From Neocallimastix lanati (nom. inval.) (Eukaryota; Neocallimastigomycota; Neocallimastigomycetes; Neocallimastigales; Neocallimastigaceae), in contig JACVTC010000201.1 of the NCBI GenBank assembly GCA_016946835.1, positions 1-64,000 of the forward strand: a stretch of 64,000 bases of DNA, in the 5' to 3' direction. How positions within the stretch are numbered: the stretch's first letter is position 1; each line of letters opens with the position of its first letter. The notes below the pieces were generated by a model. That model ran no database searches, had not been told where the DNA came from, and saw only the letters and a program-made list of their open reading frames with translations. The translations under genes and the position numbers were made by a program. This document shows positions 34,641 to 45,423 of the stretch, in pieces.

Positions 34641-35558
34641 ATGAGAACATCCAGTACTTCCAGTACTCCAACAGAGAGTACTCCAGAAAGTAAGCTTAGC
34701 TTCAGAGAATTAAAGAAAGAATTAAAAGATTTTGAAAAGCTTACTAAACAATACCTAGACATCAATTCCTGGGCAAATGAGTTAAAGGCATGGATAAAAT
34801 ACCAACATATCAAGGATCCTGAAACTATTTTTACTGCTTGTATATTAACGGCTTCTGGAGAACCAAGAGAAATTATCCAAGAACTAGAAGATGGAAATGA
34901 TCTTACTGAAGATGAAGATTCTGATTTCGATAGCGATAGTGAAGGAGAAGATGATGAAGAAAATGAATCTACTAACACCTACCCAAGCCTTGATGAAATA
35001 ATAAATCATCTGAAGACTTTCTATGGACTTAAAGAAGATCAAACCAACTTGTTACGAGAATTGCGTTCCATGAAAATAAAGAAGAACGAGAAAGTTAAAG
35101 ATTTTAATGTCCGTTATAGATCTTTGTACCATAAATTGGATAAAAAGAGAAGAAGAAAAATTAGTGTTTTAGATTATGCAGATTCCTTAACCAATAATCC
35201 TGACGCATGGAGAAAGGTTATGCTTAAAGACCATATTTCTATTACCAAAGCATTCGCTATAGCTGAAAAAGTTGATCGTTTATCTATTAAAAATAGTACT
35301 GAATATTATGATAAGACTCGTTACAATCTCCTTAACTCTAAAAGTAATTTTAATAAGAACATTTCAAATGATTTTAACAAACCAAAAACCCACAAAAATG
35401 TATCTATAGAAAATCTCACTAACAAGATGAAAGAAATGAAAATTAGTACTTGCTGGTTTTGTAGTAATGAAGGACATACCAAACGAAACTGTCCTAAATT
35501 AAATTCTATATTGGAAAATAACCGCAAGAAGTTTTATGAAAATCATTTAAACCACTAA
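34641..35558 (+). CDS. Ty3 Gag, element B
   Basis: 305 aa. A capsid-like region covers about residues 10-240, interrupted by an acidic stretch near 90-115 (DEDSDFDSDSEG). A CCHC zinc knuckle, CWFCSNEGHTKRNC, lies near 272-285. The frame closes with CAT TTA AAC CAC TAA, whose TTTAAAC is the slippery site for entry into pol. The ATG is the first in the frame after a 519-bp leader. Gag forms the virus-like particle and the knuckle binds the RNA. Confidence 0.93.
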   Translation: MRTSSTSSTPTESTPESKLSFRELKKELKDFEKLTKQYLDINSWANELKAWIKYQHIKDPETIFTACILTASGEPREIIQELEDGNDLTEDEDSDFDSDSEGEDDEENESTNTYPSLDEIINHLKTFYGLKEDQTNLLRELRSMKIKKNEKVKDFNVRYRSLYHKLDKKRRRKISVLDYADSLTNNPDAWRKVMLKDHISITKAFAIAEKVDRLSIKNSTEYYDKTRYNLLNSKSNFNKNISNDFNKPKTHKNVSIENLTNKMKEMKISTCWFCSNEGHTKRNCPKLNSILENNRKKFYENHLNH

Positions 35559-38500
35559 AAGGGAGTAGAAGCACTCCCATCGTCAAAAAAATTGCTTCAG
35601 TCTGCCATCGTTCCAAAACAGTTGACTTAAAAGAAGATGATGATTATGAAGAAACTGCTGATTTCCAAGAAGGTTCTACTACGGATTATTACGAAGATTT
35701 TGATGATGAGTCGGATGGTTCCAAAGAATTGGATTACTTAGTAAACGTTATAAAGAGAAAGGCAAATCCTAAAGATGAAGAGACTAGTGACCAAAGAGGA
35801 AAGAGGGTTCACCGTAGTCTAAGAGATGATCCTAAGCCAATAGTTACTCCAGGTTTACGAAAACAAAAAGAAAATCAATTAAGGGGAACATCGCGACCAG
35901 TCAAAAAGCCAACAACTCAATTACATCCTTCGATTATGGCTCAACCCAGAATAGAGAAAGAAAAGAGGATTGAGAAAGAGCTAAGAGATAAGGAAAGAGC
36001 TAGTACTAGTACTTCTGTGGAAAATAATAAAAATAGTAATGTTAATATTATTAATGAAGAAACTTCTCAGGAAGGAAATAATTCTAAACAAACTTTAAAT
36101 AAATTAATTCAAGAAAAATCATCAGAAAAGTCAAATGAAATTATGCCAACTAGAATTCCAAGAAGAATACAAATGCAAACTGATTGTGATAGTTATGACG
36201 TGATCAAAGATTTAAACTCCAGTAATTGCAATATTACATTTGGACAATTATTGGACGTTGCTCCAAAGATACGGTCTCAAGTATCACAAGGACTTAAATT
36301 AGAAAAGAATAATACTAAAATTTCAGGTGCAGTGGATAATATGTGTGCTACTACAATAATAACGAACAATATAGATCATACATATAAAAGTAAACATCAT
36401 GAACCACAAGAAGATGATATTGCTATGGTTGATGTAATAGTAGATGGAGTTCGTGGTAAGGCTTTAATAGATTCATGTAGCAACTTAAGTATTATCACAA
36501 AGCAATTTTTAGATAAATTACCTTATCAGTATGAACCTATAGGAGTTAGTGCAGAACGAATACGTTTAGCAACGATGAATGATGATTACTCAGAAGATGT
36601 GTTAATCAAAGTTCCCGTAAAAATTAATGAACTAGAACTACTTGTTACGTGTAGAATTATAGACAAGGAAGATCCATTCTATGATATATTAATCAACCTC
36701 AAAACTCAAATTGATAACCAGTTATTTATACATCCAATTAGATATAGTCTTTGTCGATTTAATGATCAAGGTTTAATTGAAGAAATTGCACCTATTAATA
36801 ATGAATATGATGACGAAGAAAAATTATTATGTGTAATCAAAGCATTGAATCACCAAGAAGCTAAGCAACAATTGAAAACGATTGCAGGATTACCACTCAT
36901 AAAATATATATATGACACAGTTTTTCAAAGTACAATTAATTCAAATTATAGAGAAGCTATTACTAAATTACTTGAAGAATATATTGATATAATTGCAACT
37001 TCTTCTGAAGAATTAACACCTTCAGATTTATCACCACACAAAATTATTCTTAAGGAAGGAGTTAAACCTATTAAACAAAAATTTTATCGACTTAGTAAAT
37101 TAAAAACAGATATCTTAAAAGAAGAATTAACCAAACTCATATATAAACGATTAATTGAACCTTCATGTTCAGAATGGTCATCACCAGTAGTACTTGTGCC
37201 TAAAAAGAACGGTAAATGGCGCCTGTGTATTGACTATAGGAAAGTAAATGAAGCAACTAAGAAGGATTCTTATTCTTTACCAAATATTGAGGAAATTTTT
37301 GATAGCTTAGATGGAGCAAAAATCTTCTCAACATTAGATCTTTATTCCGGTTATCATCAAATATTAATGGATGATGATAGTGTTGAAATCACTACCTTTA
37401 CAACTAAGTTCGGAAACTACCAATTCAAGGTAATGCCCTTCGGTTTAACAGGTGCTCCAGCTACATTCCAAAGAGAAATGAACCGTATACTATTTCCCTT
37501 AATAGGAAAATGCGTCTATAACTTTATCGATGATATTTTAATCTACTCAAGAACTGAAGAAGGACATCTAGAACATCTTAAACAAGTCTTAGAAATATTC
37601 AAGGAACATAAGTTAAAAATCAATATCGAAAAGTGTTCTTTCATGCAAACTGAAGTAGAAGTACTTGGACATAAAGTATCCTCAGAAGGTTTAAGTCCAT
37701 TGGAAAACAAAGTTGAAGCTATTAAAGAATGGAAGGCTCCCTCTAACATTCATGAACTTCGATCATTTTTAGGAGCCATTGGATATTATAGAAATTTTAT
37801 TAAGGACTTTGCAAAAGTTACTGCTCCTCTCTGCACTCTATTAAGAAAAGGTATTAAGTTTGAATGGAAAAAGGAACAAGAAGAAAGTTTTAAAATTCTT
37901 AAGGAAAGATTAATCAATGCCCCAATATTAAGATTTCCTAGATTTGATAGAGAATTTATTATAAGAACAGATGCTTCCTATGATGGAATAGGCGGTGTGC
38001 TTTTACAAAAGGATGATGAAACTGGAAAGGAACATCCGGTTCATTATATTAGTAGAAGTTTATCTAAATCGGAAAAGAATTATGGAATTACGGATCTAGA
38101 AGGTGCTGCTCTAATTTACTGTATTAATAAATTAAAATATTATATTATGGGAAATCCTAAGCAAACTATAGTATATACAGATCATAGACCATTAATCGGA
38201 TTACTTAAAAGTAAGGAACCACAAAATTCTCGTCATACTAGATGGTGTTTGACTGTCAGTATGTTAGGAATTGATTTACGATATGAAACTGGAAAGAATA
38301 ATGTTGTCGCAGATGCTTTATCAAGAATGAAAAATGAAAAAGAAAAAGTTGTCTTAACAACACAAATTATCAAGGAACAAGATGAAAACCTGCTTTCAAG
38401 AATCATTAAGGAATTTATTGAAGAAAAATTTACGACAATTGATGGTGTGGACTACTTTGTTGATGGCAATAATTATAGAAAATTAGTTACAGATACAAAA

Positions 38501-39547
38501 GAAAAACTTCAATTAATTTTTCAAGCACACAGTATAGGACACGAAGGCTATTACAAGACATACCAACGTTTGAAAAAGAGCTACTATTGGAACAATATGG
38601 TTAATGACATTAAGCGAATTATAGGTAAATGTGAAAAATGTCAATTAAATAAATCTCAACCATACCTTGAACCAACGGAAGATAAACCAACTGAAGTGGA
38701 AGGACCATTTACACACTTAGGATTGGACATTATAGGACCTCTAAGTAAAACCAGAAATAATAATCAATATATAATCGTTGTGGTTGATTATTTTACTAAA
38801 TGGGTTGAGGCAGAGCCCACTGAAAATGTTACTTCTCAGGATGTGATAAAATTTTTAATTAATGTATTTGCTCGACACGGTGTACCTCAAATTATCACTA
38901 CTGATAATGGAACACAATTTACATCAGATATGACAAAAATCTTCCTTGATTTATATGATGTATATGTTAAATTTATCACTCCATATCATCCTGAAAGCAA
39001 TGGTTTAGTTGAGAATCGTAATAAAGAAATTGGAAAATTATTACGATTACTAGGACAACAACACAAAGAATGGGATGAAATTTTACCATCTGCACTTTGG
39101 GCTTTAAGAACTACTAAAAACTCAATCACCAACCATTCAAGTTTTGAATTAGTTTATGGAAGGGAGGACCAACAACTTTTTGACATTGCTGCCAGACCAA
39201 CTAAGGGTATAAATAAGTCTTCTGACGAAATTCTACTGGAAAAATTTGTATCACACTACCAATGGGTAATGGAGGCCGCGTCTAATATCAAAAATGCTTC
39301 GAAGTATTGGGCTACTAGGAGAGAAGAAAAGACCAGTATGAATCAAGCTAAAAGAATAAAACCAGGTGATTTAGTACTAGTAAGAAACTTTAATCGAACT
39401 AAATTAGAACCTTATTTTGTTGGACGTATGAAAGTGGTAAAGAAACAATTCAATACAATCACTTTAGCCGATCCTGCTACTAATATACAAATGAATCGTA
39501 ATGTTCATTTGAAAAATATTGTCAAGTTTAACTCAGCTTCTACCTAG
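35540..39547 (+). CDS. Ty3 Pol, element B (expressed by -1 frameshift)
   Basis: Open in the -1 frame from 35540. There is no in-frame ATG near the start, which fits expression as Gag-Pol. The N-terminus is acidic and Lys/Asp-rich. Counting residues from TTG at 35729: protease near 248 (ALIDSCSNLSII; Cys replaces the usual Gly of D-S/T-G), reverse transcriptase with FIDD near 599, RNase H (RTDASYDG near 745), integrase zinc region about 940-972, catalytic D near 995 (GLDIIG), D near 1057 (TTDNG) and E near 1094 (SNGLVEN), then a C-terminal module ending near 1272. No chromodomain is seen. All other core motifs look intact. Confidence 0.92.
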   Translation, partial: KSFKPLKGSRSTPIVKKIASVCHRSKTVDLKEDDDYEETADFQEGSTTDYYEDFDDESDGSKELDYLVNVIKRKANPKDEETSDQRGKRVHRSLRDDPKPIVTPGLRKQKENQLRGTSRPVKKPTTQLHPSIMAQPRIEKEKRIEKELRDKERASTSTSVENNKNSNVNIINEETSQEGNNSKQTLNKLIQEKSSEKSNEIMPTRIPRRIQMQTDCDSYDVIKDLNSSNCNITFGQLLDVAPKIRSQVSQGLKLEKNNTKISGAVDNMCATTIITNNIDHTYKSKHHEPQEDDIAMVDVIVDGVRGKALIDSCSNLSIITKQFLDKLPYQYEPIGVSAERIRLATMNDDYSEDVLIKVPVKINELELLVTCRIIDKEDPFYDILINLKTQIDNQLFIHPIRYSLCRFNDQGLIEEIAPINNEYDDEEKLLCVIKALNHQEAKQQLKTIAGLPLIKYIYDTVFQSTINSNYREAITKLLEEYIDIIATSSEELTPSDLSPHKIILKEGVKPIKQKFYRLSKLKTDILKEELTKLIYKRLIEPSCSEWSSPVVLVPKKNGKWRLCIDYRKVNEATKKDSYSLPNIEEIFDSLDGAKIFSTLDLYSGYHQILMDDDSVEITTFTTKFGNYQFKVMPFGLTGAPATFQREMNRILFPLIGKCVYNFIDDILIYSRTEEGHLEHLKQVLEIFKEHKLKINIEKCSFMQTEVEVLGHKVSSEGLSPLENKVEAIKEWKAPSNIHELRSFLGAIGYYRNFIKDFAKVTAPLCTLLRKGIKFEWKKEQEESFKILKERLINAPILRFPRFDREFIIRTDASYDGIGGVLLQKDDETGKEHPVHYISRSLSKSEKNYGITDLEGAALIYCINKLKYYIMGNPKQTIVYTDHRPLIGLLKSKEPQNSRHTRWCLTVSMLGIDLRYETGKNNVVADALSRMKNEKEKVVLTTQIIKEQDENLLSRIIKEFIEEKFTTIDGVDYFVDGNNYRKLVTDTKEKLQLIFQAHSIGHEGYYKTYQRLKKSYYWNNMVNDIKRIIGKCEKCQLNKSQPYLEPTEDKPTEVEGPFTHLGLDIIGPLSKTRNNNQYIIVVVDYFTKWVEAEPTENVTSQDVIKFLINVFARHGVPQIITTDNGTQFTSDMTKIFLDLYDVYVKFITPYHPESNGLVENRNKEIGKLLRLLGQQHKEWDEILPSALWALRTTKNSITNHSSFELVYGREDQQLFDIAARPTKGINKSSDEILLEKFVSHYQWVMEAASNIKNASKYWATRREEKTSMNQAKRIKPGDLVLVRNFNRTKLEPYFVGRMKVVKKQFNTITLADPATNIQMNRNVHLKNIVKFNSAST
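35546..35598 (+). other. Programmed -1 ribosomal frameshift signal (slippery site plus pseudoknot)
   Basis: In the gag frame the heptamer reads T TTA AAC (35546-35552), a canonical X XXY YYZ site. An 8-nt spacer (35553-35560) follows. Stem 1 is GGGAGT (35561-35566) with ACTCCC (35573-35578), 6 bp. The loop bases GAAGC (35568-35572) pair with GCTTC (35594-35598), 5 bp, giving an H-type pseudoknot with a 15-nt second loop. Pol is in the -1 frame relative to gag and is open from 35540. Position and geometry are seen directly; frameshifting is inferred. Confidence 0.88.
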
Positions 39548-39555
39548 CTTGAGTC

Positions 39556-39570
39556 TTAGCGGGGGCATCT
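39556..39570 (+). other. Polypurine tract region of element B
   Basis: TTAGCGGGGGCATCT lies between the pol stop and the 3' LTR. The G-run just before the LTR is the best candidate plus-strand primer, although it is not purely purine. Confidence 0.45.
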
Positions 39571-40353
39571 TAATACAGAATGAACAAATAATACTAATTG
39601 TGCTAGAATAATATAAATTATTCTAACCTTATAGATTATTCTATTCTATATAATTGGAACTTTCCAATATTCTTCAAATATTACTAAATAGAAATCTTAA
39701 GTTAATAAATCACCAATCAACTTATAATTCCTTTTTGAATTATCGATCCGATTCCATTATAATGTATTAAAAATCTTTAGCCAAGAATATTGTCCTTGCC
39801 CACTTAATATATTAATATTATATTTCTTTTGTATTATGTTATATTGAAAATAATCAAATCTATTTAATTAGTTATTAAAATTTTCGTTATCAATTTAAAT
39901 TTATTTTTAATTACTAAATTTAACTAAACCACAATAAAATATTCTGTATAATCTCTTTATTTTTATTTTATATATATTAGTATTAAACTATTATTAAATA
40001 ATTAATAATTCAATAATACTATTTATAACAATAATATTATTAACTAAAATAATAAATTCAATTTCAATTTAAATGTTTTATTTATAAAAATAATTAGTAA
40101 TTAGTTTATTAAAAAAAATAGTTAGGCTTTACAAATTTTAATATGATAAAAAAATATAAATACATGTAATTTTTAGTGAAATAAAATATAATCAATAACT
40201 TTCTTTTTATTAAATAAATAATTATATTATTATTTTTCTTTTATAAATTTAAATAAATAAATATTGATTTTAAAATAAATTATTTTTTTTTATTGTAATT
40301 TTATTATTTGTGTTAATTATTATTATATTCCTAAAATTATATGAACCATACCA
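39571..40353 (+). repeat. 3' LTR of element B
   Basis: Near-identical to 33340-34121, with a few single-base differences. It is followed by AGTTT, the duplicated target. Confidence 0.92.
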
Positions 40354-40359
40354 GTTTTT

Positions 40360-41222
40360 TGTAAGAATCTATAATTATTTGCTAACAAATAATTATATTT
40401 TCTTAGTTAAGTTATTATAACTATAACTTTATTTAATTACATATAATATTTATTAAATTTATTTAATTTAATTTTAAATATTCATTAATTTAACAAAATT
40501 TATTTAATTAATTTTAAATAATATATTTACAACATGTTAAATTCTCTACTGTAACTAATGTATTTTGTATTGTATTTTATTCTGTATTTTATAATGTATT
40601 CTGTATTTTATTAACTATTTAATTTTATATTTTTAATATAAGGATAAATTATATGATCGAAATATCTTTTATTATTTTATTCTTTTATTTTCGATCATTA
40701 GATTAGATTGGAAAATCGGTTAATTAAGATTTTTTCCAATTACTTTTTAGAAGTAATCGGTTTTACTTAATTAATGCGATGATCGATATGGATAGAATAT
40801 CGATCGAAAACTTATCTAGGTTTTTCTTCTAGTCTTTTCCTAGATAAGAGATTTGTTAAGATTAGAAAACCCTTTCTTATTTAACCTTATTTTCATAAAA
40901 AAATATAAATAAGGCTCTTGAGTTCTCTTTGAGAAATCAAGAGTTATTATTATAAAAAACATAGTTATAATAGTAACAATTTTATATTTTTAACTTTAAT
41001 AAATTAATAAAAATATTTTATTCAAAAACATATTTTTAAAATCAATTTATACAAACAATTCTTCTCTTACTTTTTGTGTTATTATTATAATTAATTTTAT
41101 AATAAACTCTACTCTAAAGGTAAAAAAAAATTATTTTATTTTATTTTCTCAACTTAATGAATTAGTCGTTAAGTTGTAGTTAATAATTCTATTTTGAGTT
41201 AGTTCTTAATAGAATTATTACA
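40360..41222 (+). repeat. Solo LTR, family A (copy A4)
   Basis: It starts TGTAAGAATC and ends AGAATTATTACA. TSD TTTTT is at 40355-40359 and 41223-41227. Palindromes GATCGATAT/ATATCGATC (40781-40789, 40797-40805) and CTTATCTAGG/CCTAGATAAG (40811-40820, 40839-40848) lie upstream of TATAAATA (40904). AGAGTTATTAT is at 40940-40950, 36 nt after the TATA box. It inserted 1 bp inside the 5' end of Q1. Confidence 0.95.
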
Positions 41223-41226
41223 TTTT

Positions 41227-41932
41227 TGATCCGGAACTAGCTTATTTACTTCAAATAAGCATACATAAAAATGATAAAAAGAAAAAAATATAAAATGTTT
41301 ATAATAATGAAATTATTTAAAATTAAAATAGTTATAATAAAAAAAAAAAAATTTATAATAAAATTATTTATAATAAAAATAATTATCTATAAATTGTTTT
41401 TAATAAAATAAATACAGAAATATTTAATTCTGTATAAAATTAAATCGATTGACAATACTAACTATTATTTTTATTGTTTTCTCTAAAATAGATTATTATT
41501 TTCTGTATTCTTTTTACAATAATAAACTTTATGAGAATATAATATTAATAATTTACAAGAATATTAAATTATATTAATTGATAAATTAAAACATTATTAG
41601 AATAGATAGTTAAAATTTTAAATATAAATAAATCATTAATAATTATACAACTATATTTTAAAATAGATACTTTAGAATAGGTTAATTTTAAAATATATTA
41701 ATATTAAAATAACATTCATAATAGAATAATATAAATAAATGTATATGTTAATGTTCAATTCCAGATTCATGTAAAAAAAAAACTATAAAAGGAAGAAATT
41801 TTCTTTCTTTTGAAAAAGGACGACAATAAAATAAAATAAAAATTTATAAAATACTTTTAAACTAATAAAAATTTATTTATAATATTTAATATTGTGTTTT
41901 TAAAATATTGTGTGTGATCTGTGCCCATATCA
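41227..41932 (+). repeat. LTR, family Q (copy Q1)
   Basis: It starts TGATCCGGAAC and ends GCCCATATCA, flanked by TTTT on both sides. A copia-like promoter (TATAAAAGGAAGAAATTTTC) is near 41785. The ends are related to Q2 (TGATACGGGG...CCCGTATCA). Confidence 0.65.
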
Positions 41933-41936
41933 TTTT

Positions 41937-42995
41937 TGGTAAAGAATGAATTAATAACCTTTATTTTATTATTAATAATTCTTTACTAAATTGTACTTTC
42001 CTATATTCTTGATAACCTAAACTTAATAATAAAATTTAATTTATTTTGATATAAATTAATTTTAACTTGTAAATAATGTAAATAAATTTTAATTAATTAC
42101 TTTATTGTTATATTATTAAATATATGTATATATTAAAATACAGTTGTAAATATTAAAATTATACTTTTAAGATACTAAATTATCAAAATTATTAATTAAA
42201 TATTATTATAAAAATTATTATAAAATTATTAAAATTATTAATTAAATATTATTATAAAAATTATTATAAACTATTAATATTATAAAATTATTAAAATTAT
42301 TAAATATTATTATAAAAATTTATTTATTATAACTATTAAATATTATTATAAAATTATTAAGATTATTAATTAAATTTATTATTAAAAATTATTAAGATTA
42401 TTAATTAAATTTATTATTAAAAATTATTATTAAAAATTATTACTTATTATAAAAATTATTATTTAAATATTATCAAATTTATTAATTAAATATTATAAAA
42501 ATTTTATTTTATTTTTGAAAATAATTACAAGTATTATTTAAAATAATTAAAGATTATTAAATTTATTATATTAATCTTTAAAAACAATTTATTTAACTTA
42601 AAAATATCAAAGAAAATAGTAAAAACTATTTTCTATATATTTATTTTATAATTATTTTTAATTAAATTATATTTGAATATTATATTATTATATTTATAAA
42701 AATTAAAACAAAAATGAATTATTGATATAAATTTAATTCAATAATTCTATAAAATTACTTAAATTATAAACAAATAATTATACTTTAAATTCATAAAAAA
42801 ATATAAATATTGTAACTATTTCTTAAAAATTAAATATGTGTACTTCAAAAAAAAAAAAAATAAAATTTTATATTAATAAATAATAAATACTTTTTTAAAA
42901 AAAAAAAAAAATTTTTCTTTGTTAAAATCAAAGCAGGGTAATACCCGTCCCCCCTGCTTGATTTTAAATCAATAAGAATCACCCCGAGTCTACCA
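41937..42995 (+). repeat. LTR, family P (copy P1)
   Basis: It starts TGGTAAAGAATG and ends GAGTCTACCA, with inverted ends TGGTA/TACCA and TTTT on both sides. It carries many ATTATTAAAT-like repeats, a TATAAATATTGTAA promoter near 42800 and a strong terminal hairpin (about 42928-42967). Confidence 0.6.
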
Positions 42996-42999
42996 TTTT

Positions 43000-44432
43000 T
43001 GATACGGGGTGTCACTAAATACCTTGTATTTCCTATTAAATACTCTTAATAATAATAAAATAAAATTATTGTTAAATATTCTTATAAAATCTTTTATTAA
43101 TATCAAATATAATAAAATTTATTATTAAATATTCTTATAAAATTCTTTTATTAATATTAAATATAATAAAAATTATTATTAAATATTCTTATTAAAATCT
43201 TTTATTAATATCAAATATAATAAAAATTATTATTAAATATTCTTATAAATTTCTTCTATTAATATTAAATATAATAAAAATTATTATTAAATATTCTAAT
43301 AAAAATCTTTTATTAATATTAAATATAATAAAAATTATTATTAAATATTCTTATTAAAATCTTTTATTAATATCAAATATAATAAAAATTATTATTAAAT
43401 ATTCTTATAAATTTCTTCTATTAATATTAAATATAATAAAAATTATTATTAAATATTCTAATAAAAATCTTTTATTAATATTAAATATAATAAAAATTAT
43501 TATTAAATATTCTTATTAAAATCATTTATTAATATCAAATATAATAAAAATTATTATTAAATATTCTTATTAAAATCATTTATTAATATCAAATATAATA
43601 AAAATTATTATTAAATATTCTTATAAATTCTTTTATTAATATTAAATATAATAAAAATTATTATTAAATATTCTTATTAAAATCTTTTATTAATATCAAA
43701 TCTAATAAAAATAATTATTAAATATTTTATTAATATTAAATATAATAAAAATTATTACTAAATATTCTTATTTAAAATTATATAATATTTAAATCATTAC
43801 TAATTCTTATTTTTATATTAAGAATAATAAAAACCTATTTCAATAAATATTTGATATAAAATACAGAATTATAAGTTTCTGTATAATATTTTCTAAACCT
43901 TTGAAATAAACTAAAAATAAAACAAAAATCAAAAATAAATTAAAACTTTATTAAAATAAAAATGAACTAAAATACAGAAGAATTTCAATAATAAAAATGA
44001 TCTAAAATACAGAAAATATCAATTCTGTATAATTCTCTCTCTGAAAAACAATATCAAGAAGAAGCTACCGCCCAGAATGCCTTTCGTGATACAATCTCTA
44101 AATTAATTTTTATATTTTAATTTAATAAATGTTATTTTTTTTTTAAAAAATAATTTAAAATAATAGTTAAAAATTAAAATAAAATAGTTATAATAGTTTT
44201 TTTTATAAAGAATATATTAATAATAAATAAAATGTATTAAAATAAAAGTATAAAAAGAAGAATAAATTTCTTTCTTTTTAATACTTAGAACAAATAATTT
44301 TAATTTTAAATTTAAATAAAGAATATTTTAAAATTTAATTTTTTCTTGTTTCCAAACTTATTTTTAGAGTTATGTGTTAATATTTATTTTTTTGTTTTGA
44401 ATATCTTAGTGCTTCAACCCCAGCCCGTATCA
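43000..44432 (+). repeat. LTR, family Q (copy Q2) with expanded minisatellite
   Basis: It starts TGATACGGGG and ends CCCGTATCA, a perfect 9-bp inverted end. It is flanked by TTTT, the right one split by A5 and A6. It is about twice as long as Q1, apparently because of a 56-bp tandem repeat at about 43030-43780. The promoter GTATAAAAAGAAG is near 44248. Confidence 0.7.
43030..43780 (+). repeat. Minisatellite of about 56 bp, about 13 copies
   Basis: The unit contains TATTAAATATAATAAAAATT and ATTATTAAATATTCTTATTA in tandem, with small variants (TATCAAAT or TATTAAAT, TTAAAATC or TAAATTC). Pairs of units alternate, suggesting higher-order duplication. It is internal to LTR Q2. Confidence 0.85.
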
Positions 44433-44437
44433 TTTTG

Positions 44438-45417
44438 TGTAATAATTTAATTAAAAAATTATAATTAAATTATTAAGCATTAATATTAGCTCTAACTGCT
44501 AACATTAAAGGTTTAGTAAAGAATCATACTTACCTATGGTTCTTTCTAATTTTCGAGTTTATTATAACGAATTATAATAGACGAAACACTAAAATTGATA
44601 AAGAAAAGTTTTAATTATAAAATCTGTTTTATTAAAATAATTTGTTTTATTATTTATTAGAAATTTTAAATGTTAAAACTATTGTTATTATTATTATATT
44701 ATAATTGTTATAATAATAACTCTTGATTTCTCAAAGAGAACTCAAGAGCCTTATTTATATTTTTTTATGAAAATAAGGTTAAATAAGAAAGGGTTTTCTA
44801 ATCTTAACAAATCTCTTATCTAGGAAAAGACTAGAAGAAAAACCTAGATAAGTTTTTTGATCGATATTCTATCCATATCGATCATCGCGTTAATTAAGTA
44901 AAACCGATTACTTTTAAGAAGTAATTGGAAAAACCTTAATTAACCGATTACTTAATCTAATATAATGATCGAAAATAAAAGAATAAAATAATGAAAATTA
45001 TTTCGATCATAAAATTTAAAATTTAATCTATTTAGTTCTATTTTATAGAACTTTACACAAAAAATATAAAACAATACATTAATAATAAAATACATGATTA
45101 ATACAATACGGAATACATGATAGAATACAGAATAGTGTTTTAGTTTATGATTTAATAAGTGAGAGAGAACTAAAACTAATAAATTTAATAATTAAGTGAA
45201 TAATTAAATAAATTTAATCTTATTTTAAATGTATAAAAATAATTTAATTAAATAAATTTTTAATATTAAACTAAATAAAATTTTAATATATAATTAAATA
45301 AATTATTAATTATAATTAATTGTATAAATGAAATATGAGTTAAATAAAAGTTATATTAATTATAACCTAACTAAGAAAATATAATTATTTTGTTAAAAAT
45401 AATTATAGATTCTTACA
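44438..45417 (-). repeat. Solo LTR, family A variant (copy A5)
   Basis: On the minus strand it starts TGTAAGAATC and ends AAATTATTACA. TSD TTTTG is at 44433-44437 and 45418-45422. Nearly identical to A2. The TATA box and ATCAAGAGTTATTATT motif are present. Confidence 0.94.
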
Positions 45418-45423
45418 TTTTGG

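Larger units (their letters stand above)
33340..40353 (+). mobile_element. Full-length Ty3-type LTR retrotransposon, element B
   Basis: LTRs at 33340-34121 and 39571-40353 flank gag (34641-35558) and pol (35540-39547). The target duplication is (A)GTTT at 33336-33339 and 40354-40357. The LTRs look almost identical, so it is a young insertion. Unlike elements C and H it has a tRNA-type primer-binding site and separate gag and pol frames joined by a -1 frameshift signal. The protease active site reads DSC instead of DSG. Confidence 0.94.
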
